Assembly: GCF_018129385.1 (NCBI RefSeq)
Contig: NZ_JAFCLN010000003.1
Span: forward strand, 401,501 to 465,500
Direction: 5' to 3'
DNA length: 64,000 nucleotides
Origin: Bradyrhizobium lablabi
GTDB taxonomy: Bacteria > Pseudomonadota > Alphaproteobacteria > Rhizobiales > Xanthobacteraceae
In this document: piece by piece, positions 8,501 to 17,783 of the stretch
Numbering within the stretch: the stretch's first letter is position 1
Layout: every line of letters begins with the position of its first letter
Program-made: the position numbers and the translations under genes
Notes under the pieces: generated by a model
Databases searched by the model: none
What the model saw: only the letters and a program-made list of their open reading frames with translations
Told to the model about the DNA's origin: nothing

Positions 8501-10186
8501 ATGGAGCGGATCTGGCTCAAGCAATACCCGGCCGGCGTGCCGTCCGATATCGACGTGACGCAATACTCTTCGCTCGTCGAACTGCTGGAAGAGAGCTTCA
8601 AGAAATTCGCCGATCGCAAGGCGTTCATCTGCATGGACAAGTCGATCAGCTACCGCGACCTCGACGAGATGTCGACGGCACTCGGCGCCTACCTGCAAAG
8701 CAAGGGTCTGCAAAAGGGCGCGCGCGTCGCGCTGATGATGCCGAACGTGCTGCAATATCCGGTCTCGACCGCGGCCGTGCTGCGCGCCGGCTTCACCGTG
8801 GTCAACGTCAACCCGCTCTACACCCCGCGCGAGCTCGAGCATCAGCTCAAGGATTCCGGCGCCGAAGCCATCATCGTGCTGGAGAACTTTGCCACCACGG
8901 TGCAGCAGGTGATCGCGAAGACCTCGGTCAAGCACGTGATCGTCGGCAGCATGGGCGACCTGCTCGGCTTCAAGGGCGTGATCGTCAATCTGGTGGTGCG
9001 GCGCGTGAAGAAGATGGTGCCGGCCTGGTCGATCCCCGGCGCGGTCGCCTTCAACGATGCGGTTTCCGCAGGGCGCGGTAAGAAGCTGAACAAGCCGCAG
9101 CTCACCCTGAACGACGTCGCCTTCCTGCAATATACCGGCGGCACCACCGGCGTCTCCAAGGGCGCGACGCTGCTCCACCGCAACATCCTCGCCAACGTCT
9201 TGCAGAACGACGCCTGGCTCCAGCCGGCGCTGAAGAAGCCGCCGCATGTCGAGCAGCTCTTCATCGTCTGCGCGCTGCCGCTCTATCACATCTTCGCACT
9301 GACCGCCTGCTTCCTGCTGGCGGTGCGCGCGGGCGGCGTCAATCTGCTGATCCCGAACCCGCGCGACATGCCGGGCTTCATCAAGGAATTGATGAAGTAT
9401 CAGGTCAACAGCTTCCCTGCGGTCAACACGCTGTACAACGGGCTGTTGAACTCGCCCGGCTTCGACAAGGTCGACTTCTCCAAGCTGAAGACCTCGTTCG
9501 GCGGCGGCATGGCGACACAAAAGGCAGTCGCCGAGAAATGGCTGAAGGTGACCGGCTGCGCGCTGTCGGAAGGCTATGGCCTCTCCGAAACCTCGCCGAC
9601 GCTGACCTGCAACCCCGCGGACACCGACCAGTTCTCCGGCTCGATCGGCATCCCGGTGCCCTCGACCTACATTTCGATCCGCGACGACGACGGCAACGAA
9701 GTGCCGCTCGGCGAGCGTGGCGAAATCTGCGCCAAGGGTCCGCAGGTGATGTCGGGTTACTGGAATCGGCCGGAGGAGACCGCCGCCGTGATGACAGCGG
9801 ACGGCTTCTTCCGCACCGGCGACATCGGCGTGATGGATGAGCGCGGCTACACCAAGATCGTGGACCGCAAGAAGGACATGATCCTGGTCTCCGGCTTCAA
9901 CGTCTTCCCGAACGAGATCGAGGACGTGATCGCGACCCATCCGGGCGTGCTGGAAGTTGCCGTGATCGGCGTGGAAGATTCCAAGTCCGGCGAGGCGGTA
10001 AAGGCCTTCATCGTCAAGAAGGACCAGAACCTCACCGCCGACGACGTCATCAAATATTGCGGCACTCAGCTGACCGCCTACAAGGTGCCCAAGCAGATCG
10101 AGTTCAGGACCGATCTTCCCAAGACCAATGTCGGAAAAATCCTGCGCCGCGAGCTGCGTGACGAGAAGAAGAAGGCGGCGGCCTGA
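8501..10186 (+). CDS. fadD: long-chain-fatty-acid-CoA ligase
   Basis: A 561-residue adenylate-forming enzyme that activates fatty acids to acyl-CoA for beta-oxidation at the inner membrane. The P-loop-like AMP motif YTGGTTGVSKGATL lies at about 211-224, the adenylation motif YGLSETSP near 358, RTGDIGVMDERGY near 436 (ribose-binding Asp), the hinge/CoA segment GFNVFPNEIED near 465, and the catalytic Lys in PKTNVGKILRREL near 547. The length matches E. coli FadD. GGGGAAG precedes the ATG. It is followed after 21 nt by a DUF924 gene, which may be co-transcribed. Confidence 0.92.
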   Translation: MERIWLKQYPAGVPSDIDVTQYSSLVELLEESFKKFADRKAFICMDKSISYRDLDEMSTALGAYLQSKGLQKGARVALMMPNVLQYPVSTAAVLRAGFTVVNVNPLYTPRELEHQLKDSGAEAIIVLENFATTVQQVIAKTSVKHVIVGSMGDLLGFKGVIVNLVVRRVKKMVPAWSIPGAVAFNDAVSAGRGKKLNKPQLTLNDVAFLQYTGGTTGVSKGATLLHRNILANVLQNDAWLQPALKKPPHVEQLFIVCALPLYHIFALTACFLLAVRAGGVNLLIPNPRDMPGFIKELMKYQVNSFPAVNTLYNGLLNSPGFDKVDFSKLKTSFGGGMATQKAVAEKWLKVTGCALSEGYGLSETSPTLTCNPADTDQFSGSIGIPVPSTYISIRDDDGNEVPLGERGEICAKGPQVMSGYWNRPEETAAVMTADGFFRTGDIGVMDERGYTKIVDRKKDMILVSGFNVFPNEIEDVIATHPGVLEVAVIGVEDSKSGEAVKAFIVKKDQNLTADDVIKYCGTQLTAYKVPKQIEFRTDLPKTNVGKILRRELRDEKKKAAA

Positions 10187-10207
10187 GGGCCGCGCCGACG
10201 CCCGACA

Positions 10208-10783
10208 ATGGTTACGTCAACCGTCGCGCCGGCCGATATTCTGGCGTTCTGGCGCGACGCCGGCCCCGACCGCTGGTACACGCCCGATGCCGCGTTCGAC
10301 GCGGAAGTGCGCCGGCGCTTCCTCGACCTGTGGCAGCAGGCCGCGGCAGGCGAATTGCCTTCAGAATTGCCCTGGCAAGAGAGCGATGACGGGCTGCTTG
10401 CGCTCGTCCTCGTGCTCGACCAGTTTCCCCGCAACATGTTCCGCGGCGATGCGCAGACCTATGCCAGCGATGCGCGGGCGCGCGAGGCGGCGCGCCGCGC
10501 GATCGAGGCCGGCGTGGACGGCCGGATCGATCCGGCGCTTCGTGAATTCCTCTATCTGCCTTTAATGCATTCCGAACGGCTGGAAGACCAGCTCCGCTGT
10601 ATCGAGCTGTCGCAAGCGGCCGGTCTTGCCGAGAGCGCCAAATGGGCCGCGCACCATGCCGAAATCATCCGCCGCTTCGGCCGCTTTCCCCACCGCAACC
10701 GCCTGCTGGGCCGCGCCACCACGGCCGAGGAGCAGGCATGGCTCGACGAAGGCGGCTTTTCGGGGCTGATGACAGAACGGTGA
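10208..10783 (+). CDS. DUF924 family protein
   Basis: A 191-residue all-helical soluble protein with the DUF924 signature: ILAFWRDAGPDRWYTPDAAFD at the start, LVLVLDQFPRNMFRGDAQTYASDARA in the middle (about 77-102), FLYLPLMHSERLEDQ (118-132), and FGRFPHRNRLLGR near the end. Function is unknown; the fold is TPR-like in known structures of the family. It follows fadD after 21 nt. A second, more divergent DUF924 gene lies at 21.1 kb. Confidence 0.85.
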   Translation: MVTSTVAPADILAFWRDAGPDRWYTPDAAFDAEVRRRFLDLWQQAAAGELPSELPWQESDDGLLALVLVLDQFPRNMFRGDAQTYASDARAREAARRAIEAGVDGRIDPALREFLYLPLMHSERLEDQLRCIELSQAAGLAESAKWAAHHAEIIRRFGRFPHRNRLLGRATTAEEQAWLDEGGFSGLMTER

Positions 10784-10891
10784 AGCCACCGGCCATTGCC
10801 GTTTTTGGCTTGCCCAATTTCCCTTGCTCAATATTGTGCCCGCCACCTGCCCGGTCTAAGACACAATCCGCATTTCAGGGAGAAACGAACG

Positions 10892-11377
10892 ATGGCGATC
10901 CAAGTTGGCGACAAGCTGCCGGAAGCGAAATTCCGCGTCATGACCGCGGAAGGTCCGCAGGTCAAAACCACCGACGACATTTTCAAGGGCAAGAAGGTGG
11001 CGCTGTTCGCGGTGCCCGGCGCCTATACCGGCACCTGCCACAAGATGCATCTGCCAAGCATTTTCCTCAACGCCTATGCCATCAAGGACAAGGGCGTGAA
11101 CACCATCGCGATCGTCTCGGTCAACGACGCCTTCGTCATGAACGCCTGGAAGCGCGACACCGACCAGCGCGATGAAGCCACCTTCCTCGCCGACGGCAAT
11201 GCCGACTTTACCAAGGCGATCGGCATGGAGCTGGACGCCTCCGGCAACGGCCTCGGCATCCGCTCCAAGCGCTACTCCATGCTGGTGGAAGACGGCGTGG
11301 TGAAGAAGCTCAACCTCGAGCCGGCGCCCGGCAAGGTCGAAGTGTCAGGCGGCGACACGCTGCTGGGGCAGTTGTAA
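10892..11377 (+). CDS. peroxiredoxin (Prx5/redoxin type, AhpC/TSA superfamily)
   Basis: A 161-residue thiol peroxidase that reduces hydroperoxides in the cytoplasm. The peroxidatic centre PGAYTGTC with Cys49 is intact, and no resolving Cys is obvious, so reduction by a glutathione or glutaredoxin partner (as in 1-Cys Prx5 enzymes) is likely. The chosen start has AGGGAGAAAC upstream; an open frame 96 nt longer has no such support. It is monocistronic, closed on the right by a long palindromic repeat. Confidence 0.9.
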   Translation: MAIQVGDKLPEAKFRVMTAEGPQVKTTDDIFKGKKVALFAVPGAYTGTCHKMHLPSIFLNAYAIKDKGVNTIAIVSVNDAFVMNAWKRDTDQRDEATFLADGNADFTKAIGMELDASGNGLGIRSKRYSMLVEDGVVKKLNLEPAPGKVEVSGGDTLLGQL

Positions 11378-11394
11378 ACCGCGGTCGCTTTCTT

Positions 11395-11560
11395 CCTTCT
11401 CCCCTTGTGGGAGAAGGTGGCGCGCGCAGCGCGCCGGATGAGGGGTTCTATCCGCGCGGAAAGAACGCCTCATGAGAGGTCTGCGTCGCGGAGACAGACC
11501 CCTCACCCGTCCGCGATGCTTTGCATCGCGTCCACCCTCTCCCACAAGGGGAGAGGGGAA
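11395..11560. repeat. 166-bp quasi-palindromic repeat, family A copy 1
   Basis: Outer arms CTCCCCTTGTGGGAGA and TCTCCCACAAGGGGAG enclose inner inverted segments (GGCGCGCGCAGCGCGCC, GGATGAGGGGT / ACCCCTCACCC, GCGATGCTTTGCATCGC). It sits between two convergent genes (peroxiredoxin and rnhA). A second copy with the same arms and inner blocks lies at 38746-38915. Confidence 0.8.
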
Positions 11561-11564
11561 GAAG

Positions 11565-12026
11565 TCAGCCCTTCAACCGCGCCATGGCCACGCCCTCGCG
11601 CGCCAATTGATCGGCGCGCTCGTTTTCGGCGTGGCCGGCGTGGCCCTTGATCCAGTGCCAGCGCACCTCGTGCGGCTTCAGCGCGGCATCGAGGCGTTGC
11701 CAGAGCTCGGCGTTCTTCACCGGCTTCTTGTCCGCGGTGCGCCAGCCGTTCTTTTTCCAGCCGTGAATCCAGCCCGTGATGCCCTGGCGGACATACTGGC
11801 TGTCGGTGGTCAGATCCACGACGCACGATTTTTTCAGCGCCTCCAGCGCCGAGATCGCCGCCATCAGCTCCATGCGGTTGTTGGTGGTGTGGGCCTCGCC
11901 GCCCTTCAATTCCTTCTCGACATCGCCAAAGCACAGGACCGCGCCCCAGCCGCCCGGTCCGGGATTTCCGGAGCAGGCGCCGTCGGTGAAGATCGTAACA
12001 TGCGGCTTGCCGCTCACGCCGCGCAT
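11565..12026 (-). CDS. rnhA: ribonuclease HI
   Basis: A 153-residue enzyme that cleaves the RNA strand of RNA-DNA hybrids, needed to remove R-loops and Okazaki primers. All four catalytic acids are present: D15 (in [11 protein letters not shown]), E53 (NRMEL), D75 (TTDSQY) and D139 (ERADQLA), together with the catalytic His loop GHAGHAEN and the basic handle IHGWKKNGW. The start overlaps the end of thrB by 13 nt, which implies translational coupling in an ispH-thrB-rnhA operon, an order common in Rhizobiales. Confidence 0.95.
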   Translation of the reverse strand: MRGVSGKPHVTIFTDGACSGNPGPGGWGAVLCFGDVEKELKGGEAHTTNNRMELMAAISALEALKKSCVVDLTTDSQYVRQGITGWIHGWKKNGWRTADKKPVKNAELWQRLDAALKPHEVRWHWIKGHAGHAENERADQLAREGVAMARLKG

Positions 12027-12994
12027 CCCGCCGGCGTCACGCCGTAGTCGCGCAGGCTTTGCACGCTCTGCTGGAAGCGCAGCTTGCGGACGTATTCCAG
12101 CGGATCCTTTGGCTTCACCAGCGCGCCCGGGGGTACGTTGAGGAAATCGACGAGACGCGTGAGCAAAAAGCGCAGCGCCGCGCCGCGCGCCAATAGCGGC
12201 ATCGCCTCTTCCTCGGCGGCGGAAAGCGCGCGCCCGCGGCCATAGGCGCTCAGCAGCGCGCGCGCCTTGGTGACGTTGAAGGAGTGATCCGACTCAAAGC
12301 ACCAGGCGTTGAGGCAGATCGCGACGTCATAGGCGAGGATGTCGTTGCAGGAGAACGGAAAGTCGATCAGCCCGGACAGCTTGTCGCCGAGAAAGAACAC
12401 GTTGTCCGGAAACAGGTCGGCATGGATGACACCGACCGGCAAATCGATCGGCCAGCGCGTCTCGAGATAGTCGAGCTCGGCCGCGATGAAGTTGCGAAGG
12501 CCCGCCTGCACGCTGTCGGCGCGATCGGCGGCGCGCTCAACGAGCTGCCGCCAGCCGCCGACCGACAATGGATTCTTGCGGAACATCGGAAAGTCGCGGC
12601 CCGCGACATGCATCTTCGCGAGCGCTTCGCCGACGCCGCTGCAATGCGCGACATTCGGCCGGCGCGGCCACATGCCTTCGAGAAAATTGATGATCGCCGC
12701 GGGGCGGCCGGCCAGTTCGCTGTAGACCGCGCCGCTGCGGTTCCTTGCCGGCTGCGGACAGCTCACGCCTCGCTCGGCCAGATGCGCCATCAGCGACAGG
12801 AAGTACGGCAGGTCGTCGGCCGCCACGCGCTTCTCGTAGAGCGTGAGGATGTAGGCGCCCGTCGAGGTGTGCATCAGAAAATTGGAATTCTCGACGCCCT
12901 CGGCGATGCCCTTGTAGGAGAGCAATTCGCCGATGTCGTAACCTTTCAAAAATTCCGCAAGCTCTTCGGCGGCGACGTCGGTGTAGACCGCCAT
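12014..12994 (-). CDS. thrB: homoserine kinase (ThrB, aminoglycoside-phosphotransferase fold)
   Basis: A 326-residue kinase that phosphorylates L-homoserine in threonine synthesis. Unlike the GHMP-type ThrB of enterics, this is the APH/choline-kinase-like type found in alphaproteobacteria: the Brenner motif HADLFPDN gives H191, D193 and N198, and the DFG-equivalent Asp is D211 in LIDFPFS. The N-terminal [10 protein letters not shown] segment binds ATP phosphates. It lies 8 nt after ispH and overlaps rnhA. Confidence 0.92.
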   Translation of the reverse strand: MAVYTDVAAEELAEFLKGYDIGELLSYKGIAEGVENSNFLMHTSTGAYILTLYEKRVAADDLPYFLSLMAHLAERGVSCPQPARNRSGAVYSELAGRPAAIINFLEGMWPRRPNVAHCSGVGEALAKMHVAGRDFPMFRKNPLSVGGWRQLVERAADRADSVQAGLRNFIAAELDYLETRWPIDLPVGVIHADLFPDNVFFLGDKLSGLIDFPFSCNDILAYDVAICLNAWCFESDHSFNVTKARALLSAYGRGRALSAAEEEAMPLLARGAALRFLLTRLVDFLNVPPGALVKPKDPLEYVRKLRFQQSVQSLRDYGVTPAGCAA

Positions 12995-13002
12995 GGCTAC
13001 GC

Positions 13003-13977
13003 CTATGCTGCGTCGGGGCGCACCGAGCGCGGCAGCGGGAAGAACTCGTTCTCTTCCGCGGCCGAGACCGTCTCCACATGCAGCTCGTAGCGCTCGGCAA
13101 AGGCGCCCATGATCTCCTCGACGATCACTTCCGGCGCGGAGGCGCCTGCCGTGATGCCGAGGCTCTTGATGCCTTCAAAGCGCTTCCAGTCGATGTCGCT
13201 GGCGCGCTGCGCCAGCACCGAAATCTTGCAGCCCTCGCGTTCGGCTACTTCGCGCAGCCGCTGCGAGTTCGAAGAATTCGGCGCGCCGACCACGATCAGC
13301 GCATCCACCACGGGGGCCACCTTCTTCACCGCGAGCTGGCGGTTGGTGGTGGCGTAGCAGATGTCTTCCTTGTGCGGACCGGAGATGTTCGGAAAACGCT
13401 CCTTCAGCATCGCGACGATCTCGGCGGTGTCGTCGATCGACAGCGTCGTCTGGGTGACGAAGGCGAGGTTGTCAGGGTTTTTCGGCGTGAAGGTCTTGGC
13501 GTCATCGGCGGTCTCGATCAGCGTCACCGCGCCCTGCGGCAACTGGCCGAGCGTGCCGACCACTTCCGGATGATGGGAATGCCCGATCAGCAGGATTTCG
13601 CGGCCGCGCTTGAAATGGATCGCCGCCTCGCGGTGCACTTTCGTGACCAGCGGGCAGGTCGCATCCAGCGAGAAGAAGTTGCGCGCCTTGGCCTCGGCCG
13701 GAACCGATTTCGGCACGCCATGGGCGGAGAACACCACGGGGGCGTTGGTATTGTCGGGGATCTCTTCCAGCTCCTCGACAAAGATCGCGCCCTTGGTCTT
13801 CAGGCTGTCGACCACATAGCGATTGTGGACGATCTCGTGGCGGACGTAGACCGGGGCGCCATAGATGGCGAGCGCCCGTTCCACGGTGTCGATGGCCCGC
13901 ACCACCCCGGCGCAGAAGCCGCGAGGGGAACAAAGCACGATTCTGAGGTCTGGTTTGGCGTTCATGGTCGCTGACAT
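13003..13977 (-). CDS. ispH: 4-hydroxy-3-methylbut-2-enyl diphosphate reductase
   Basis: The last enzyme of the MEP isoprenoid pathway, making IPP and DMAPP with a 4Fe-4S cluster. The three cluster cysteines are visible in PRGFCAG, DATCPLV and [11 protein letters not shown], along with the substrate-binding HSHHPE, TQTTLS and NSSNSQRL segments. The length of 324 residues is normal. Start choice is uncertain: Met codons at 13977 and 13965 and a GTG at 14001 are all possible, and none has a strong ribosome site. It is the first gene of a three-gene minus-strand operon. Confidence 0.93.
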   Translation of the reverse strand: MSATMNAKPDLRIVLCSPRGFCAGVVRAIDTVERALAIYGAPVYVRHEIVHNRYVVDSLKTKGAIFVEELEEIPDNTNAPVVFSAHGVPKSVPAEAKARNFFSLDATCPLVTKVHREAAIHFKRGREILLIGHSHHPEVVGTLGQLPQGAVTLIETADDAKTFTPKNPDNLAFVTQTTLSIDDTAEIVAMLKERFPNISGPHKEDICYATTNRQLAVKKVAPVVDALIVVGAPNSSNSQRLREVAEREGCKISVLAQRASDIDWKRFEGIKSLGITAGASAPEVIVEEIMGAFAERYELHVETVSAAEENEFFPLPRSVRPDAA

Positions 13978-14192
13978 GGGGCCATTTTGGGACCGAATCA
14001 CCCCTCGCCGGCGGGCGGGGAACGGCCAGTTCGGGTAAGGACTTGGGACTCGTTGGGCGCGGTGTCAAGGCACTTTTGCTGGGCCATTGCGCGATTGGTG
14101 CCCCAGGGTCTATATACGGTTCAAATTCCGTCATCGCTGATGACTACCGGCTTCGCCTCCCAGAGATGGGCGAAGCGCAAAGGAGATTTGCC

Positions 14193-14885
14193 ATGAGCAA
14201 CGCCCCGCTGATGCCAAAGGCAACTGCCGTGTGGCTGTTGGATAATACCGCCCTCACCTTCGACCAGGTGGCGGATTTCACCAAAATGCACCCGCTGGAG
14301 ATCCGCGCCATTGCCGACGGCGACGCCGCCCAGGGCATCAAGGGCATGGACCCGATCTCCAACGGGCAATTGACCCGCCAGGAGATCGAAAAGGGCGAAA
14401 ACGACCCGGAGTACCGCCTCAAGCTTGAGCAGAGCAAGGTGGTGCTGCCGCCGGCCGCCAAGAAGAAGGGCCCGCGCTACACCCCGGTGTCGCGCCGCCA
14501 TGAGCGGCCGAGCGCGATCCTCTGGCTGGTGCGCAACCATCCCGAACTGAAGGACGCGCAGATCATGCGCCTGGTCGGCACCACCAAGACCACGATCGCC
14601 AGCGTGCGCGACCGCACCCACTGGAACGCCTCGACCCTGACCCCGATGGACCCGGTGACGCTCGGCCTGTGCTCCCAGATCGAACTCGATTTCGAGGTGC
14701 AGCGCGCCGCCAAGGAAAAGCCGGTGCCGGCCAATTACGGCGGCGCCACCCTGCTGCCGGCCTCCGAGACCACGCGCAAGGAGGAAGAGGTCGAGCACGC
14801 GGAGAAGAGCAGCGACGATCTCAATGTCGATGCCGTGTTTGCGAAGTTGAAGAATATCGGCGGGAAGCGGAGCGAGGAGGAGTAA
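14193..14885 (+). CDS. trcR: cell cycle transcriptional regulator TrcR (DUF1013)
   Basis: A 230-residue protein of the DUF1013 family conserved in alphaproteobacteria and named as a cell-cycle transcriptional regulator. The N-terminal part (LPKATAVWLLDNTALTFDQVADF region, residues 5-30) looks like a helix-turn-helix, and a second one is suggested by MRLVGTTKTTIASVRDRTHWN (residues about 125-145), a resolvase-like HTH. The C-terminus is acidic and charged. The start has AAGGAG 8 nt upstream. The gene is divergent from ispH and ends in a strong terminator, so it is monocistronic. Confidence 0.88.
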   Translation: MSNAPLMPKATAVWLLDNTALTFDQVADFTKMHPLEIRAIADGDAAQGIKGMDPISNGQLTRQEIEKGENDPEYRLKLEQSKVVLPPAAKKKGPRYTPVSRRHERPSAILWLVRNHPELKDAQIMRLVGTTKTTIASVRDRTHWNASTLTPMDPVTLGLCSQIELDFEVQRAAKEKPVPANYGGATLLPASETTRKEEEVEHAEKSSDDLNVDAVFAKLKNIGGKRSEEE

Positions 14886-14914
14886 GGACTCCTTCGGATG
14901 CGATTTGAATTTTG

Positions 14915-14948
14915 AAAAGCGCGGTAGGGAAACCTGCTGCGCTTTTTT
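14915..14948 (+). terminator. rho-independent terminator of trcR
   Basis: AAAAGCGCGGTAGG pairs along its whole length (two G-U pairs) with CCTGCTGCGCTTTT across a 4-nt loop, and six T follow. It begins 30 nt after the trcR stop. Confidence 0.88.
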
Positions 14949-14973
14949 GTTGGAGACATTAGCCGTGCACTTG

Positions 14974-15074
14974 CCGTCATGCCCGCGAAGGCGGGCATCC
15001 AGTACGCCGCGGCCCCTCGGTTCGATCGCTGACGTCTCTGGAATACTGGGTCACCCGCCTGCGCGGGTGACGAC
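14974..15074. repeat. intergenic repeat, family D copy 1
   Basis: Starts with CCGTCATGCCCGCGAAGGCG and ends with TCACCCGCCTGCGCGGGTGA; the core CAGTACGCCG...GATCGCTGACGTCTCTGGAATACTGGG recurs in reverse orientation at 59263-59400. It lies between the trcR terminator and the end of the next convergent gene. Confidence 0.8.
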
Positions 15075-15082
15075 AGCGAGGC

Positions 15083-15289
15083 TTAACCCAATTCGATCTC
15101 GCCCGCGATCTCGTGCGTGAGACTCACGCCGCCGATGGTCAGCACCATCTTGGCCGGCAGTGTTTCGTTGCCCTTGAGCTTGCCGGCTTCGATCGCGGTG
15201 CGGATAGCCTTTTCGATTTCGCGCTGAGAGGTGATGCCGACTTTCTTCAGGAAGCCGCGCAGGCTGGTGTTGAAAACGTCTTCGTTCAT
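15083..15289 (-). CDS. DUF6494 family small protein
   Basis: A 68-residue protein with the pattern FLKKVGITSQREIEKAIRTAIEAGKLKGNETLPAKM, which I recognise as DUF6494, a small conserved proteobacterial family of unknown function. The N-terminal two thirds is helical with an HTH-like look, and the C-terminus predicts a beta hairpin. The start is fixed by AGGAGG 5 nt upstream. It is 20 nt downstream of a small lipoprotein gene on the same strand and may be co-transcribed with it. Confidence 0.82.
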   Translation of the reverse strand: MNEDVFNTSLRGFLKKVGITSQREIEKAIRTAIEAGKLKGNETLPAKMVLTIGGVSLTHEIAGEIELG

Positions 15290-15309
15290 CAATGCCTCCT
15301 CAAAAATCC

Positions 15310-15561
15310 TCAAGGCCTCGTCGGGTTGTTCAGCATCTGCTCGGCGAGGTTTCGCTGGGCGCGATCGGCGCGGGCGTTGGCATTGCCGCGCTGGACGTCG
15401 CGGTTCTTGCGGCAGTTGACGTAGTCGTTCGAGCCCACCGCCGCATTGGAGCGGCAATAGGCGTCGTCATCGGCCGACGAGTCGACCATGACCGGCTGGC
15501 CGCGTTCGAGGCAGCCGGCGAGCAGGGGAGCTACGAGTACAAGTGCCAGATGGAAGCGCAT
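15310..15561 (-). CDS. small hypothetical lipoprotein
   Basis: An 83-residue protein with a lipoprotein signal peptide: hydrophobic FHLALVLVAP followed by lipobox LLAGC (Cys16). The mature part is polar, with two further Cys residues (DAYCRSNAAV and NYVNCRKNRD) that could form a disulfide, and an Asn/Arg-rich C-terminus. AAAGGG precedes the chosen ATG. No family was recognised. It is upstream of the DUF6494 gene. Confidence 0.75.
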   Translation of the reverse strand: MRFHLALVLVAPLLAGCLERGQPVMVDSSADDDAYCRSNAAVGSNDYVNCRKNRDVQRGNANARADRAQRNLAEQMLNNPTRP

Positions 15562-15582
15562 TTTGAGCCGCCCTTTCGAGTT

Positions 15583-15764
15583 CGTCATTGCCGGGCTTGA
15601 CCCGGCAATCCATCGAAATCAAGGCATTTTTGGAAGATTGATGGGTGCCCGAACCATGAGATAGGCCGTCATTCCGGGGCGTGCGCAGCACGAGCCCGGA
15701 ATCCATACTCCCGATAGTGGTTATGGATTCCGGGCTCGCGACTTCGTCGCGCCCCGGAATGACG
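15583..15764. repeat. two adjacent GTCATT...AATGAC inverted-repeat elements
   Basis: First a short one, CGTCATTGCCGGGCTTGACC with internal complement GGTCAAGCCCGGCAAT-like symmetry, then a longer one (15666-15763) whose arms CGTCATTCCGGGGCG and CGCCCCGGAATGACG and inner AGCCCGGAATCCAT / ATGGATTCCGGGCT are exact complements. They fill the gap between the prpE end and the small lipoprotein gene. Confidence 0.7.
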
Positions 15765-15778
15765 CGGGCGGAATAACG

Positions 15779-17689
15779 CTACACCCTGCCCTTCAGCGCG
15801 TCGCCGATCTCGTCCAGCACCTTCGGGTCCTCGATCGTCGCCGGCATGGTCCAGGGATCGCCGTCGGCGATCTTCTTGATGGTTCCGCGCAAAATCTTGC
15901 CGGAACGCGTCTTCGGCAGTCGGCCGACCGTGATCGCGAGCTTGAAGGCGGCGACCGGGCCGAGCTTTTCGCGCACCAGCGCGACGACTTCCTTCTCCAC
16001 CTCGGCCGGGTCCTTGTTCACGCCGGCCTTCAACACCAGGAAGCCGCAGGGCACCTCGCCCTTGATCGCATCGTTGATGCCGAGCACCGCGCATTCGGCG
16101 ACATCCGGATGCGAGGCCAAAATTTCTTCCATGCCGCCGGTGGAGAGGCGGTGGCCGGCGACATTGATGATGTCGTCGGTGCGGCCCATCACCCAGACGT
16201 AGCCGTCCGCATCCCGATAGCCGGCATCCGAGGTCTTGTAGTAGCCGGGGAATTCGGTGAGGTAGGCCTCCTTGAAGCGCGCATCCTGCTGCCACAGCGT
16301 CGGCAGGCAGCCCGGCGGCATCGGCAGCTTGATCACGATCGAGCCCATGGTGCCGGCGGGCAAAGGCTTTGCGGCTTCATCGACGACATCGACCTGATAG
16401 CCCGGCATCGGCACCGTGGGCGAGCCGTGTTTCACCGGCAGCATGCCAAGACCGATCGGATTGCCGGCGATGCACCAGCCGGTTTCGGTCTGCCACCAGT
16501 GATCGATCACGGGCACCTTCAAGTGCTGCTCCGCCCATTCCACCGTCGGCGGATCGGCGCGCTCGCCGGCCAGGAACAGCGTGCGGAATGCGGACAGATC
16601 ATATTGCCGGATGAACTTCCCGTCCGGGTCTTCCTTCTTGATGGCGCGGAACGCGGTCGGCGCGGTGAAGAAGGCCACCGCCTTGTGCTCGCTGATCACG
16701 CGCCAGAACGCGCCGGCATCGGGCGTGCCGACCGGCTTGCCCTCATACATGATCGAGGTCGCGCCATGGATCAGCGGCCCGTAGACGATGTAGCTGTGCC
16801 CGACCACCCAGCCGATGTCGGAGCCGCACCACCAGATCTCGCCGGGCTTGACGCCATAGAGGTTGAACATCGACCATTTGACCGCAACCAGATGGCCGCC
16901 ATTGTCGCGCACCACGCCCTTGGGAATGCCTGTCGTGCCCGAGGTGTAGAGGATGTAGAGCGGATCGGTGGCCTCGACCGCGACGCAATCGGCGGATTTT
17001 TTTGCCGCGATTGCGTTCGCCCGAAGCGCCGCCCAGTCATGATCGCGGCCGGAGACGAGTTCGCAGGTCTGCTGCGGCCGTTGCAGGATGATGCAGGCAT
17101 CGGGTTTCGCGGTGGAAAGCTTGATCGCTTCATCGAGCAGCGGCTTGTACTGCACGATGCGGCCGGGCTCGAGCCCGCAGCTTGCCGAGAAGATCAGCTT
17201 TGGTTTGGCATCCTCGATGCGGGTGGCGAGCTCCTTGGCGGCGAAGCCACCGAACACCACAGAGTGCACCGCGCCGATGCGTGCGCAGGCGAGCATCGCG
17301 ACCACCGCTTCCGGCACCATCGGCATATAGAGGATGACGCGGTCGCCTTTGGCGACGCCGAAATCCTGCATGATGGCGGCGAGCGACTTCACCTCATGCA
17401 GCAGTTCGGCATAGGTAAACTTTGTGACCCTGCCCTGGAGCGGCGAGTCGTGGATCAGCGCGAGCTGGTCGGCGCGGCCGCCGGCAACATGGCGATCGAG
17501 CGCGTTGTAGCAGGTGTTGACCTTGGCACCCGAAAACCAGCGGCCATAGAGGCCAAGGGCAGGATCAAAAACCTTCTTCGCCGGCTCGATCCAGTCGATC
17601 TCGCGCGCGGCCTCGGCCCAAAAGCCCTCGGGATCGGCGAGCGAGCGGGCATGGACGTCGCGATAGCGGCTTTTCTCGTGAATGTTCAT
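15779..17689 (-). CDS. prpE: propionyl-CoA synthetase (acetyl-CoA synthetase family)
   Basis: A 636-residue acyl-CoA synthetase that converts propionate (and probably acetate) to the CoA ester through an acyl-AMP. The start SRYRDVHARSLADPEGFWAEAAREIDW is typical of PrpE rather than Acs. The AMP motif YTSGTTGIPKGVVRDNGGH, the WWQTETG motif, the YYKTSDAGYRDADGYVWVMGR region and the catalytic Lys in KTRSGKILRG are present. GGGAGG lies before the ATG. No prpBCD genes are nearby, so propionyl-CoA probably enters the methylmalonyl-CoA or another route encoded elsewhere. Confidence 0.9.
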   Translation of the reverse strand: MNIHEKSRYRDVHARSLADPEGFWAEAAREIDWIEPAKKVFDPALGLYGRWFSGAKVNTCYNALDRHVAGGRADQLALIHDSPLQGRVTKFTYAELLHEVKSLAAIMQDFGVAKGDRVILYMPMVPEAVVAMLACARIGAVHSVVFGGFAAKELATRIEDAKPKLIFSASCGLEPGRIVQYKPLLDEAIKLSTAKPDACIILQRPQQTCELVSGRDHDWAALRANAIAAKKSADCVAVEATDPLYILYTSGTTGIPKGVVRDNGGHLVAVKWSMFNLYGVKPGEIWWCGSDIGWVVGHSYIVYGPLIHGATSIMYEGKPVGTPDAGAFWRVISEHKAVAFFTAPTAFRAIKKEDPDGKFIRQYDLSAFRTLFLAGERADPPTVEWAEQHLKVPVIDHWWQTETGWCIAGNPIGLGMLPVKHGSPTVPMPGYQVDVVDEAAKPLPAGTMGSIVIKLPMPPGCLPTLWQQDARFKEAYLTEFPGYYKTSDAGYRDADGYVWVMGRTDDIINVAGHRLSTGGMEEILASHPDVAECAVLGINDAIKGEVPCGFLVLKAGVNKDPAEVEKEVVALVREKLGPVAAFKLAITVGRLPKTRSGKILRGTIKKIADGDPWTMPATIEDPKVLDEIGDALKGRV

Positions 17690-17783
17690 GGCGTTCCTCC
17701 CGCGCCAGTGGCGCGTCTTTACGCCATTGTCACGGGAAGCGGAGAGAGATCAAGCCGGAACAGGCTCGATCATTTGGCCAAAT

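Noticed and set aside
8309..9940. Minus-strand open frame opposite fadD
   Set aside because: Antisense shadow rich in Arg, His and Asp without motif or start signal; fadD is clear.
11395..11560. Possible CRISPR-like or tandem repeat arrays at the dispersed repeat sites
   Set aside because: The elements are single quasi-palindromes with no regular spacer-repeat order and no cas genes in the window.
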